From positions 1,364,001 to 1,428,000 of the forward strand of contig JACKHC010000001.1 of the NCBI GenBank assembly GCA_020639235.1: a DNA stretch of 64,000 nt. The letters run 5' to 3'. Below the pieces are notes generated by a model, which was given only the letters and a program-made list of their open reading frames with translations, did not search any database and was not told where the DNA came from. This DNA comes from Phycisphaeraceae bacterium. GTDB taxonomy: Bacteria; Planctomycetota; Phycisphaerae; Phycisphaerales; UBA1924. A program made the translations under genes and the position numbers. Of this stretch, positions 44,981-53,629 are shown in pieces (position 1 is the stretch's first letter; each line of letters opens with the position of its first letter).

Positions 44981-46030
44981 CTACTCGCTGCTCCGCATCC
45001 GCAATCTCTGAGAGGCGGTCATGAGCGATTGCGAAGAGCGTCCACTTCGGCGTGGATCTCCGGTCAGTCCAATCGCCTTAAGTGCACCGACAATCTTTCT
45101 TGGATCGAGCACAAATCTAAGTGCGGTACCCTTGTGGTATGCAGAACTTACAATGCGAGCACCTAGGAACGAGATGCTTGAGGTCCCAGTGGCAATGGTG
45201 TACTGGCCCGCATGCTCACATAGTTGCGTAGTAAGGGTGAGGCCATACCCACTGTTATCCCATTCCGTTGGGTCCTGGCCCGGATATTGCTCACGAAGCC
45301 TGACAATCTCGTCCGGGCTCCTGGTCTTGCCTTCGTTCCGAGAAACTCCTGGTTGCAGTGCGCGTTCAATGGCTGAGCCGTCGTCGGCAAATGAGTACAG
45401 ACCTGATGCCTCCAAGGACGCTCTGATACCGCACCCCTGATCAAGGATGGCCAACTGGACGTCATACTTCGAGGGACGAGTACTGGCGGTGTACCAGACG
45501 GAGTTGGATCGGCTGTGTTCAAAAGTGTTTCGGAACATCTCGCGAAGCGAGTACTCGAGAGCATTCCACAGGGGTGAGTCAGCATCGTTGCCACACAACG
45601 CCGTTGCGGCTTCTGCAGCAGCACGGCTAACTGCTCCGCTACGGACTGGATCTAGGCCACCCGCACGGCGAAATAGATCGCTGTAGTCGAGTCGCGAGAT
45701 AGGGATCGTTGCGCCTTGAGCATTTCGCGAGGGCGCCGGTGGGGCTACATCTTCACCTATACTCCACCAGAAGCCCATACGCTTTGCGTATCCGTGACCC
45801 TGAATACCTGAGTCGTCGCGACCGACGAGATCTACGCGGACACGGCCACTGTTGCGGCCCTTCAAGTCACGAATGGAGGCGCCGAGCAGGAGCATAGCCA
45901 CCGATTCAAAATGCTGGACTGCTGCCACATCGATCAAGTAGTGGTCAGCATCTGGTAGAGATGCGAGTCGGCGACACTCGTCATGGATTCCGGGCATGCC
46001 GAGTTGAGACGACACAGCGTGCCTTTCCAT
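44981..46030 (-). CDS. STAS-like plus GHKL ATPase protein
   Basis: 349 residues from ATG 46030, which has GGAGG seven bases upstream. The N-terminal ~95 residues look like a STAS domain (HYLIDVAAVQHFESVAMLLL, as in anti-sigma antagonists). The C-terminal half has GHKL motifs: N-box ALEYSLREMFRNTFEHSRS, G1 box LAILDQGCGIRASL and G2 box NSGYGLTLTTQLCEHAG. Such ATPases act as anti-sigma kinases, histidine kinases or MutL/Hsp90-like clamps; there is no dimerisation/phosphoacceptor His domain, so a histidine kinase is unlikely. It shares an operon with the HTH protein. In this island it may be a sensor or switch; that is inference. Confidence 0.75.
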   Translation of the reverse strand: MERHAVSSQLGMPGIHDECRRLASLPDADHYLIDVAAVQHFESVAMLLLGASIRDLKGRNSGRVRVDLVGRDDSGIQGHGYAKRMGFWWSIGEDVAPPAPSRNAQGATIPISRLDYSDLFRRAGGLDPVRSGAVSRAAAEAATALCGNDADSPLWNALEYSLREMFRNTFEHSRSNSVWYTASTRPSKYDVQLAILDQGCGIRASLEASGLYSFADDGSAIERALQPGVSRNEGKTRSPDEIVRLREQYPGQDPTEWDNSGYGLTLTTQLCEHAGQYTIATGTSSISFLGARIVSSAYHKGTALRFVLDPRKIVGALKAIGLTGDPRRSGRSSQSLMTASQRLRMRSSE

Positions 46031-46753
46031 CACCAAGCCTCCATGATTTTCGCCACGCGGACCGCTACATATGGACCATGATAGCGAGTATGAACCGCGA
46101 TGAAGGCGTAGGCTAGCAGAGTGCCACTCGAACGGATGTCAAGCCGCCCAGGAGGCCATCCGCGGTGAAGCTAGACCGGGTCCTACAGGCTCGAGTCTGT
46201 TGCATGTCGGTCTCAATGCGGGCACCAATGCAGACCGCCTGAACCGTGGAACTGCAAGATGTCGCCCTCTTCGGTCCGCGCGTACACGCGAGAAGAGCCA
46301 CTATTAAACATAGACAACCGGCTCCATCCATAAGGCCTGTGGCCGACCAGAATCAGTTTGGACGCGTCTCGTCGGGTCGCGACTCAACCGCGCCATCCCC
46401 ATCCGTCGCTCATGCAGACGGACGGGCGGGCGATGAGTCGCATCCAAGCGGTGTTGCGATTCGTGGTCCCATACACCTCGACCGATTCCGCCGTTCGGCC
46501 TGAGCAGGCCATGGACGTGGGCGGCCGCGCGAGGGATTCGGTCAGTTCAAAGTCTCGCCTTGAATTGGCCGTGAAACGTCAAGGCGGGATACCCGCTCAG
46601 AGTCTCCGAAGGCCTCCAGAAATTCCGCCGATACGGTCGAAGTTCGGCCTTGAAGATTCCGAAGCCACCGCGGGTGGCCGTGAGTGTCAAGTGTTTAGGG
46701 AACAGTGGACGACTACGTTGTATCCACCACAATTGATTTTCGGCATCTGTGAG
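46031..46753. other. Spacer without supported genes
   Basis: About 720 bases. An ORF of 253 codons (46358-47119, plus) exists but has Arg/Ser-rich shadow-like composition and runs through the terminator at 46754, so I do not call it. No tRNA, repeat or remnant I can name is present. It may be decayed island DNA. Confidence 0.5.
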
Positions 46754-46782
46754 AACGCCGGCCGGGAGGTCGGCGTTTTCGT
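46754..46782 (+). terminator. Strong hairpin terminator
   Basis: AACGCCGGCC, loop GGGA, GGTCGGCGTT (46754-46763 with 46768-46777, 10 pairs including one G-T), then TTCGTTG. It ends plus-strand transcription, but I find no plus-strand gene in front of it, so the gene it served may be lost. Confidence 0.6.
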
Positions 46783-46942
46783 TGCGCAAATGGCGATTTC
46801 GGGTTCGGGGGTTCGTAGCGGGGCGAGTGGCGATTGGCGGTTATCTGCGCGGGCCACGCGGCGCTCCCGCCATCGGATTCGAGGGGGCGCGACATGCCCA
46901 GCGTGGGGTCACACCTGCCGAAACCGCGGGAACCCCGGACGC

Positions 46943-47269
46943 CTAATTGTGTTCGCCGTTATGGACCGTGAAGAAGGGGGGAGTTTGTCCTTGATGGGCC
47001 GCCGGATTTGCTGCAGCACTGGTAGCACCGCATCGTGGACACTCGACCGGAATCGCACGGCTGAACCCCTTGGCGTTGCAAGCTCGACACAGGCAGTAGA
47101 GCACCAGGTCAGGCCCTGACGCAGCCTGCTCGGCTGGTGCGTCTAAAAGTGCGTCTTGACCAGCCCCAAAACCGCTCCAAACTGGCTCCCGCCTGTTTCC
47201 GGTCGATTCGTCTAATGGCTTGTCAGAACGCGGTTTGCAGGTTCCTGGGGGTGATTGCAAAATTCCCAT
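46943..47269 (-). CDS. Small zinc-ribbon protein downstream of the serine recombinase
   Basis: Up to 108 residues. Only the C-terminal part looks coding: LYCLCRACNAKGFSRAIPVE with a second pair CPRCGATSAAANPAA forms a CxxC...CxxC ribbon. The true start is uncertain; the first ~45 residues have weak coding character. It begins about 40 bases after the recombinase stop on the same strand, so it could be co-transcribed and act with it, but this is an inference from position. Confidence 0.4.
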   Translation of the reverse strand: MGILQSPPGTCKPRSDKPLDESTGNRREPVWSGFGAGQDALLDAPAEQAASGPDLVLYCLCRACNAKGFSRAIPVECPRCGATSAAANPAAHQGQTPPFFTVHNGEHN

Positions 47270-47308
47270 TTTGCGACTGTCGATCCGGTGGTTGTTGAAT
47301 TAGCGATC

Positions 47309-49183
47309 TCACCGAGTTGCTGGGGTAGTAACACAAACCTCGCATCCCGGTAACGGCAGTATTCGAATCGACAGTTGGAGTGGTTCCGAATCGACAACGA
47401 CCTCCATCACACACCTCCGCAGCGCCGCCATGCGTTTGTCGTTGACGCCCTGTCGGAGTGTGACCTCAAGCCCAGCGATGAACGCACCAAGATCCTGGAC
47501 TATGTCCTGCACCTGGGCCTCTTTGAGCGCGAGCCGCTCGAGTTCGTCGGCGCGGGACTTGAGGCGATCGCGTTGCTTACGGAGATCAGCCAGACGCTCC
47601 TCGATGAGTTCGCGCGTCTCGGCGGACATGTTGTCCAGCAGTGCCGCGATGTTGGAGTCGGTGCGCTGACGGTCGGCCTCAAGGCGCGACCGCGCATCGG
47701 CGATGTCGGTGGCCTCGTGCCCGAGGTGCTCGCGCACCGCGGCGGCGAGCCGGTCCAAGCCGCCATCGCCCTGATACCGTTCACGGTAGAACTTCAGCAC
47801 CTGCTCGATGACGGTGTTCTCCAAGGACTCCTGCGGGATGGCGCCGAACTCGCACGCCTGTCTGCCGCGAGCAATGTACCCACCGCAGCCATAGTACCGG
47901 TGCTTGTATTTGGTGCCGTCGGGCCTGAGATTGCCGCTGGTGCGCGTGACGCCCTGGTACTTGCCGCCGCAGCGCCCGCAGCGGACGAGCCCCGAGAGGA
48001 TGAAGCGGGCGCGCATCCCGCTCCAGCCGCCGATGGGCCGCTTGGGCTGATCGCGTTGCGAAGCCGAAGCGGGCCGGCCCTCACGCAGCTCGCGCGCCTG
48101 CTCCCAGATCCGCCGCGAGATGATCGGCTCGTGGGTGTCGCGGACGATGACCCAATCTTGCGGATCGTTGGGCACGAGTCTTGCGCCGTGGACATCGCGG
48201 CGTTCGACGGGCCTGCCGCCACCGCGCTCGAGGCGCTCGATGCGGTGGAATCGACCGTCGGTCCGGCGGTTCCAGACCATGTCGCCGCTGTAGATCGGGT
48301 TGACCATGATCGCGCGGACGGTCGAGTCGCGCCACAGCCCCGAGTAGATGCGGCTCCATTCGGGCCCGCGCGGTGTCGGGATCGCGTGAGAGTTCAAGTG
48401 CCCGGAGATGGCGCTGAGGCCCCGGTTCTCCTCGGTGTAGAGGCGGAAAATCTCGCGGATGGTCTCGACGCGGTCCACCGCGCTGAGCACCAGCCGTCCG
48501 CGGTCGCGCTTGGAGATGTTGATCTTCTCGCCGCGCGCCAGCGTTCGGACCAGACGGCCGTCTTCGCTCAGCTGCTGCTTGGTCCCGTCGGGCATAAAGC
48601 GGATCGTGAAGAGGAACTCGCCGCGGTCGTTGGTGTAGCGGATGTCGTAGCCGTGCGGCGGCACGCCGCCCATCCAATCGCCGGTGTCGGCCTTGGAGAG
48701 CTGGCCGCGGATCGTGACCTTGGAGAGGTCCTTCGACTCCTGCCGCGCCTGCCACTGCTTGACGGGGCGCAGCAGGTCGTCGGTGTCGCTGGGCTCACCC
48801 AGCCCCGCGAAGCCCTCTGCGACGTACAGCACCTCGACACCGGACCGGCGGAGCATGTGGCGGTAGTAGCCCGCCTCGTCGTTGTCGAGACGCCCGAAGC
48901 GTTTCACGTCGTAGACGACGACCAACCCAAAGTCGCGGTGCGCCGAGCCGGCCTCGGTGATCATCTCCTGGAACGCGGGCCGGTTGGAGGCCTTGGTGCC
49001 GCTGATCGCGTCATCGACGAACCAGCGCGTGAGGGTGAGGCCGTATTCGTCGCAGTAGCGCTCGATGGCGCGTTGCTGGTCGGAGATGGATTGTTCCTGG
49101 CGGTCGGTGCTGCGCCGGACATAGCCCACCGCGGCGCTGCGGCGGTGAGCGATGGTTGATCTCGATGTGCTGGTTCTTGGCAT
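47309..49183 (-). CDS. Large serine recombinase (site-specific integrase/resolvase)
   Basis: 624 residues from ATG 49183; an ORF to 49306 adds a Pro-rich segment that is not family-like. The catalytic domain starts AVGYVRRSTDRQEQSISDQQ (Ser in RRST is the nucleophile) and has DDAISGTKASNRPAFQEM and DFGLVVVYDVKRFGRLDNDE. The Recombinase domain includes NRGLSAISGHLNSHAIPTPR and STVRAIMVNPIYSGDMVWNR. A zinc beta-ribbon follows (CGRCGGKYQGV, then YYGCGGYIARGRQACEF). A long coiled coil ends the protein (~510-580). This is the large-serine-integrase architecture that inserts phages and islands between attP and attB. Candidate att sites were not identified. Probably the mover of this island or part of it. 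Confidence 0.9.
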   Translation of the reverse strand: MPRTSTSRSTIAHRRSAAVGYVRRSTDRQEQSISDQQRAIERYCDEYGLTLTRWFVDDAISGTKASNRPAFQEMITEAGSAHRDFGLVVVYDVKRFGRLDNDEAGYYRHMLRRSGVEVLYVAEGFAGLGEPSDTDDLLRPVKQWQARQESKDLSKVTIRGQLSKADTGDWMGGVPPHGYDIRYTNDRGEFLFTIRFMPDGTKQQLSEDGRLVRTLARGEKINISKRDRGRLVLSAVDRVETIREIFRLYTEENRGLSAISGHLNSHAIPTPRGPEWSRIYSGLWRDSTVRAIMVNPIYSGDMVWNRRTDGRFHRIERLERGGGRPVERRDVHGARLVPNDPQDWVIVRDTHEPIISRRIWEQARELREGRPASASQRDQPKRPIGGWSGMRARFILSGLVRCGRCGGKYQGVTRTSGNLRPDGTKYKHRYYGCGGYIARGRQACEFGAIPQESLENTVIEQVLKFYRERYQGDGGLDRLAAAVREHLGHEATDIADARSRLEADRQRTDSNIAALLDNMSAETRELIEERLADLRKQRDRLKSRADELERLALKEAQVQDIVQDLGAFIAGLEVTLRQGVNDKRMAALRRCVMEVVVDSEPLQLSIRILPLPGCEVCVTTPATR

Positions 49184-49570
49184 GGTGGATGACCTCGTGT
49201 TGTGGAGCGCTCCGTGGTATTGGCGGCCAATGAGGGCGGGGCAATGGGGGGGGTGGGGAGCGGGGGGGGGCGAGGACATACAGCCATAGCCATGGGGCGA
49301 TAGCAAGGCAGATGAGGGTGGATTGAGGGCTATTTTTTCGAGGTATTTCGACGCATTTGGCCGGATCGCGGCGCGTCACGCAGAATATGTCGGATGGATA
49401 CGGGAATGCGCGCCGATGTCGCTTGCTATGCCGCGTCATGTGGCCAATGTGTGGCTGCCACGGCCTCCCGCCGGCAGAGAACCATCACCCGCGACATCGT
49501 GCCTCCAGGCTCCGTGCGGCGGGACAGGCCGAGCCATTGAAAGCAATACACCCGTGACGGAGACACGACG
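49184..49570. other. Spacer upstream of the recombinase, with a G-rich tract
   Basis: About 390 bases. Near 49240-49272 the plus strand holds long G runs interrupted by single bases (GGGGGG, GTGGGGAGC, GGGGGGGGG). I see no gene here. The recombinase promoter should lie in the left part. Such G runs can form quadruplexes; that is inference. Confidence 0.45.
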
Positions 49571-50074
49571 ATGAGTGAAGACGACGTGCAGTGTTCAGGG
49601 CCGGACGGATCGCGACAGATCCACTTCCACTGCCCGGGGTGTACACGCAAGCTCCGAGCGCCGCTGAGCGGTGCCGGTAAGGCCGATGTCTGCCCCGGTT
49701 GCGGCCATCGGTTCATCGTTCCAAATCCAGAACCATCTCCCGAGAGAGCAGGATCGACGCGAGACGAGGAAGCTGCAATGTCGGAGCCACAACACAACAT
49801 CGCGGATGCCGTGGTGATCAGCATCGAACGGATCGAGCGGTGCCGGGGACGCGCCTATGGGATCGCGCGTGTGACAGTCATCGCCGGCATCCTGTTGTGC
49901 ATCGGCGCCGGCGTCGTGCGCGAGCCCGCGCCCGTTGCGTCAGATCTGTTGCTCAGTGTCGGTGCGTTTGGATTGACCGTGGGCATCGGGTCATGCGTAG
50001 TGTGGATCGTGTTCCTGATCGTCGCCTGCGTCGTGCAATACGCCGAGGCGAGGCTGGCGGCGGTTACGCCCTGA
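49571..50074 (+). CDS. Zinc-ribbon membrane protein
   Basis: 167 residues. The N-terminus has HCPGCTRKLRAPLSGAGKAD and a second CPGCGHRFIVP, a zinc-ribbon like those that open many planctomycete proteins. Two hydrophobic segments (ARVTVIAGILLCIGAGVV and LTVGIGSCVVWIVFLIVACV) put the C-terminal half in the membrane. ATG 49571 is preceded by GGAGAC. The IS3 remnant starts just past its stop. Function unknown. Confidence 0.6.
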   Translation: MSEDDVQCSGPDGSRQIHFHCPGCTRKLRAPLSGAGKADVCPGCGHRFIVPNPEPSPERAGSTRDEEAAMSEPQHNIADAVVISIERIERCRGRAYGIARVTVIAGILLCIGAGVVREPAPVASDLLLSVGAFGLTVGIGSCVVWIVFLIVACVVQYAEARLAAVTP

Positions 50075-50290
50075 TTGCATCATGGCCACCGATCGAGCTT
50101 GATACTGATCGGTAGGTGGCGTGCGCACTACAACACGGTGCGGCCGCACTCGTCGCTCGGTTACCGCTCACCGGCACCGGAAACGATCACCCAATCAGAG
50201 GCCTGCTCCGCAACGCTCCACAGCACTCTGATGGCACAAAATCAGTACCGGGTGTAACATAGTCAGTGGCACAAACATCGGGGCAGGTCA
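50075..50290 (+). mobile_element. IS3-family remnant: transposase C-terminus and right end
   Basis: An open frame to 50257 encodes the last part of an IS3-type OrfB transposase: RWRAHYNTVRPHSSLGYR then SPAPETITQ, which is the conserved end of its integrase (rve) domain. The DDE residues are missing, so it is inactive. The following bases, with GGCACAAA repeated (50231 and 50265) and ending GGGGCAGGTCA at 50290, resemble a terminal inverted repeat of this family. The left part of the element is gone. The junction with the preceding gene is at about 50080. Confidence 0.7.
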
Positions 50291-50333
50291 CATCTCCACC
50301 GTTGACCCGCTTGGAACAAGGATACCTCCCTAA

Positions 50334-50807
50334 ATGTCTGAGCAACGAATTTCACCGGATGTGGATGCCGATGTGCTTCAACTATCATTCAGAGCAGGGC
50401 CCACGGTATTCACGAGAGCGATGTGGATTGTCGGCGGTCTTGGTCTGCTGATGGTGTACCTGTTGATTTTCGTGGGTGGGGGCGTCAGCGCATCGGTCCT
50501 CCCGGTCCTCCTCGGATTTCCCGCCCTCATGATTGTCGGCGCTCTCTTGCTGCTCTGCGGCAATCCTTTTAGCAAGCCAATCGAGGTGGTTGCATCTCCA
50601 GAAGGGCTCAAGCTGTCCAGTGGCTCTACGGTCAACTTAGTCCAGGCGCGAGAGATCAGGAGCTTCAAGATTCAAACGCACTCATTTCGAATGAGTACGC
50701 ACACGGTCACCGCAAATCTCCTGGATGGGAAACCTCTCAAGTTGCCAACTGTGTGCTGCTCGATAGACAGGCTAAAGCCACTCGAACGACTTGCTCCAAT
50801 CGAATAG
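50334..50807 (+). CDS. Small membrane protein of unknown function
   Basis: 157 residues from ATG 50334. Two predicted membrane helices near residues 30-75 (MWIVGGLGLLMVYLLIFVG and SVLPVLLGFPALMIVGALLL). A soluble C-terminal part follows with beta-rich PIEVVASPEGLKLSSG and TANLLDGKPLKLPTVC, similar in layout to small PH-like-domain membrane proteins. No family is recognised with confidence. AAGGATACC upstream could serve as a ribosome site. Confidence 0.55.
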   Translation: MSEQRISPDVDADVLQLSFRAGPTVFTRAMWIVGGLGLLMVYLLIFVGGGVSASVLPVLLGFPALMIVGALLLLCGNPFSKPIEVVASPEGLKLSSGSTVNLVQAREIRSFKIQTHSFRMSTHTVTANLLDGKPLKLPTVCCSIDRLKPLERLAPIE

Positions 50808-50949
50808 CGGAAGATCCCTGGCGACATTACGCGCGCACGGTACATGGTCGGGCACGCCATTTGCACAACGACGGAGTCTCTACGACCGTCGAGAATAGGA
50901 AGCCATCTTGATGAGGTGGAGGTGGAGCGGAGAGGAGCATGGAATTTGT

Positions 50950-51366
50950 TCACGAGTTCTGGGCCCCCTTCATTGCCAAGAGGGAGCAGAGCCCGTAGAC
51001 CTGGACCAAGAGCAGTCCATCTGATTGGTATCCAGCCTTGAGGCGCGCTAGCACTAGGCCGGAGAGCGCAACAAACAGCCAAAACATCACATGTGCAACC
51101 AGTGCGCGTCGCTCCATGCGTAGCCAAGAGGCCCCAAATGCTATCCAAGATGTGAAAAACACGCATGCGGTAACTACGCTCGCGACAACGCCGAGGACCA
51201 CCATCGCTATGTACGAGAGTCCGTACTGCTCGCGAGTCGCCATGGCGCTCACTGATCCGAAGAGCGTTGAAGTGACCTTGAAGAGACCGAAGCTTGACCC
51301 GAGGAGCGCACCATGAAGGACGAAATAGAGAGCAGCGGTGCGAGTTTCTGCGGCGGGCTCTGCCAT
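50950..51366 (-). CDS. Four-helix membrane protein, hypothetical
   Basis: 138 residues from ATG 51366. Four hydrophobic stretches are visible: ALYFVLHGALLGSSFGLF, YIAMVVLGVVASVVTACVFF, LVAHVMFWLFVALSGLVLA and LLLVQVYGLCSLLA. No motif is recognised. It lies just downstream of the ArdC fragment on the same strand, so it may have been in the same transcript. Codon use is lower in GC than in the chromosomal half. Confidence 0.5.
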   Translation of the reverse strand: MAEPAAETRTAALYFVLHGALLGSSFGLFKVTSTLFGSVSAMATREQYGLSYIAMVVLGVVASVVTACVFFTSWIAFGASWLRMERRALVAHVMFWLFVALSGLVLARLKAGYQSDGLLLVQVYGLCSLLAMKGAQNS

Positions 51367-51403
51367 CCCGGCTCTCCATGTTTACTAGGCTTAGTAATTC
51401 ATT

Positions 51404-51940
51404 CTACATTGGTCCATGCAAAGATCGCGTACCTTTGATCGAATCCGCCGCTCGCTGACCGGCACCCGCGGCGTGAACGACGAGCTTCGCGTCACCGCTC
51501 AGCTTCTTTCGCCACCCGTCGATATAGGCGGCCGACTGCTCGATGGTGTTCGGGCTGATGCCGGCGGCGGCCGCCAGGAACGCCGCCCCCATTTCCGCGA
51601 CGAGCTCCTCCTTCGAGTAGTCCGGTGATCCGAACGCCGGCGGGCTCGTTTCGAACCCTCGGTCCAGCCGGGATTTGTGCCCCGTCGAGTGGGCGAGCTC
51701 GTGGAAGAGCGTGACGTAGTAGGACTCGCGATCGACGAACCGATCCGCTTCGGCGAGTTGCACCAGATCTTGGCTTGGGCGATTGAGCACCCGGCTCCCG
51801 CGGTATTCGATGCTGGCGACGATCCAAGTAGCTTCTTCGATCGGCTCGAATGGTTTCGGCTCCTCTTCTGATTCAAGCACTCTCGGGGCTTCGATGCCCT
51901 CGCATTGCTGAGAGTTGAAGACTGTCAAGCGCCGGAGCAC
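51404..51940 (-). pseudogene. ArdC-like antirestriction metallopeptidase, N-terminally truncated
   Basis: About 178 residues from GTG 51940, with the frame closed by a stop at 52016-52018. It matches the C-terminal half of ArdC-type antirestriction proteins: RLTVFNSQQCEGIE, then the zincin site ESYYVTLFHELAHSTGHKSR (HExxH), and the glutamate helix YSKEELVAEMGAAFL. The N-terminal ssDNA-binding domain (DUF1738) that should precede TVFN is missing. The break lies directly beside the TerL stop codon, so a deletion fused the two. The metallopeptidase core may be intact, but full antirestriction activity is doubtful. In intact proteins it helps incoming DNA avoid host nucleases. Confidence 0.7.
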
Positions 51941-52015
51941 GGGGACGATGACTACTGCTCTGGTCTCCCGATCTCGGACGGTAGCCGTCCCTAGTAAATG
52001 ATGTGTGTGGATTTG

Positions 52016-53629
52016 CTAGATATTGATCGTCTGGATCCCGCCGCCCTTGTCGGCGGCGCGGAGAGCGAGTTCCAGCGCATCCGGCCCGTCGTCGTGGCGG
52101 GCCAGCGGGAAGCTCCGGAGCTGCTCGAGCAGCAGCTTGTGGCGGCGGGAGAGCATGAGCCGGTGCTGGGCCAGGTACGGCTCGATGGATGTGATCCGCG
52201 CGTGCTTCTGCGCCGAGTTGGTGATCGGTTCGATGAACACATTGCCCCGGCCCGTCTCGCGGAGCTTCTCCTTGAGCGGCTTGACCAGCAGCTGTTGGAA
52301 CTGGTTGGTCTCGATCCCGATGCGGCTCAGGCCGTATATCTTGTGGTACTCGGCGATGCGGGAGAGGATCTCGTCCGGCGAGCGGCGCTCGATGTCGGCG
52401 GCCAGCACATACCGGCGGTTATCGCCCATGCACCGCGCCAGAACGATGATCGCCGAGTAATCCCCGTCGGGTCTGCCGATGCTCGGGTCGCAGCCGAGCA
52501 TGAACCTCGGGCCCTGCAGCGAAGCCAACAACGCTGTCTCGTCGGAGAACCGGTCGTCCCAGAACAGGATATCTGTATCCACGAACACGCACTGCTGCGG
52601 GTCCAGCGGCTGGTTCTGCTTCTCGGCCTGGAAGGCGTGCCGGCCCTCGCGCTCGCGCATGACCATCAGATCGTGGTAGCTCTCGCGCTGCGGCCAGAGC
52701 ACCTGGGCGCCCTGGAGCATCCGCTCCCGATTGGCCTTGAACAGACGCGCCGCCGCGTCCGGGCCGGTGATTCGTTCCCCGCTGGACTTCAGCAGCACCG
52801 AGTCGTCGCGCAGGAAGACATCGCGCCACTTCTTCCAGGCCTTGGTGTCGTCGGACTCGCGGATCATCGCGCGGTACACCCGCGACTCCCACCCGGCCCC
52901 GCGGTCGGGATCAGTCAATCGCGCCAGCAGCGTATCGTGATGCAGAATCGTCCCGACGACGATGACATCGGTCTTGGGTGTGCCCGCGGGTATGAGCGTG
53001 CCGTTGAACCAGCCGCGGAGCTTGTCGCGTTGCTCCTCGCTGACGGCCTGCTCGAGTTCCTCCAGGTCGTCGCAGATGATCAGGTCCGGTCTACGGTTGC
53101 CGGCGCGGACGCCGCGCAGGCTCTGGTGCGAGCCGAACGCGGCGATCACGCCGCCGCCGGGCAGCGTGAGACGGTTGGTCCGCCAGGGCTTGGGCTGGAG
53201 CCCGGTGCCGATCCCGTGCTCGCGGCGGGCCAGGTGCGGGAAGTCCCGCGCGATGAGTTCGTTGCCCGCGAGTTCCTCGCGGATGTGACGGAGCAGGTCC
53301 GTCGCCTGAGGCTTGGTGGCCGAGACGATGAGAATGAACTGCTTGCGGCCGTAGAGCATGAGCCACAGCGGCAGCGCCAGGCTCGCCAGAGTGCTCTTGG
53401 CGTGGCCACGGGGTGCCGCGATGGCCAGCCGGGACGCATCCCCGTCGACCGACGACTCGAGCAGGCCGAAGAGTTCCTCGTGCATCGGCGAGAAGTCGCT
53501 CTCACAGTAGTGGCCGAGGTAGAGCCGCGTGAACTCGCGCAGCGACGCCGCGCCGATCTGGCGGCGGAACTCCGAGATCCGGCCCGACAGCACCTGCCGA
53601 TGCGCCGATGTGTCGATCAGGCGCACCAT
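52016..53629 (-). CDS. Phage terminase large subunit
   Basis: 537 residues. This is the ATP-driven motor and nuclease that packages phage or phage-like DNA into capsids. ATPase centre: Walker A APRGHAKSTLASLALPLWLM (after DASRLAI) and Walker B LIICDDLEELEQAV; the C motif is likely GTILHH. Nuclease domain: MLGCDPSIGRPDGDYSAIIV (first Asp), IGIETNQFQQLLVKPL, and DGPDALELALRA (last Asp). The ATG at 53629 shares one base with the TGA of the preceding TerS-like gene (TGATG), i.e. translational coupling. The protein seems full length. Nothing downstream resembles a portal or capsid gene. Confidence 0.9.
   Translation of the reverse strand: MVRLIDTSAHRQVLSGRISEFRRQIGAASLREFTRLYLGHYCESDFSPMHEELFGLLESSVDGDASRLAIAAPRGHAKSTLASLALPLWLMLYGRKQFILIVSATKPQATDLLRHIREELAGNELIARDFPHLARREHGIGTGLQPKPWRTNRLTLPGGGVIAAFGSHQSLRGVRAGNRRPDLIICDDLEELEQAVSEEQRDKLRGWFNGTLIPAGTPKTDVIVVGTILHHDTLLARLTDPDRGAGWESRVYRAMIRESDDTKAWKKWRDVFLRDDSVLLKSSGERITGPDAAARLFKANRERMLQGAQVLWPQRESYHDLMVMREREGRHAFQAEKQNQPLDPQQCVFVDTDILFWDDRFSDETALLASLQGPRFMLGCDPSIGRPDGDYSAIIVLARCMGDNRRYVLAADIERRSPDEILSRIAEYHKIYGLSRIGIETNQFQQLLVKPLKEKLRETGRGNVFIEPITNSAQKHARITSIEPYLAQHRLMLSRRHKLLLEQLRSFPLARHDDGPDALELALRAADKGGGIQTINI

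Noticed and set aside
46358..47119. A 253-codon plus-strand ORF in the gene-poor stretch
   Set aside because: No recognisable motif, Arg/Ser-rich, and it passes straight through a strong terminator hairpin.
47375..49159. A 594-codon plus-strand ORF
   Set aside because: Antisense shadow of the serine recombinase, which has clear catalytic and zinc motifs on the minus strand.
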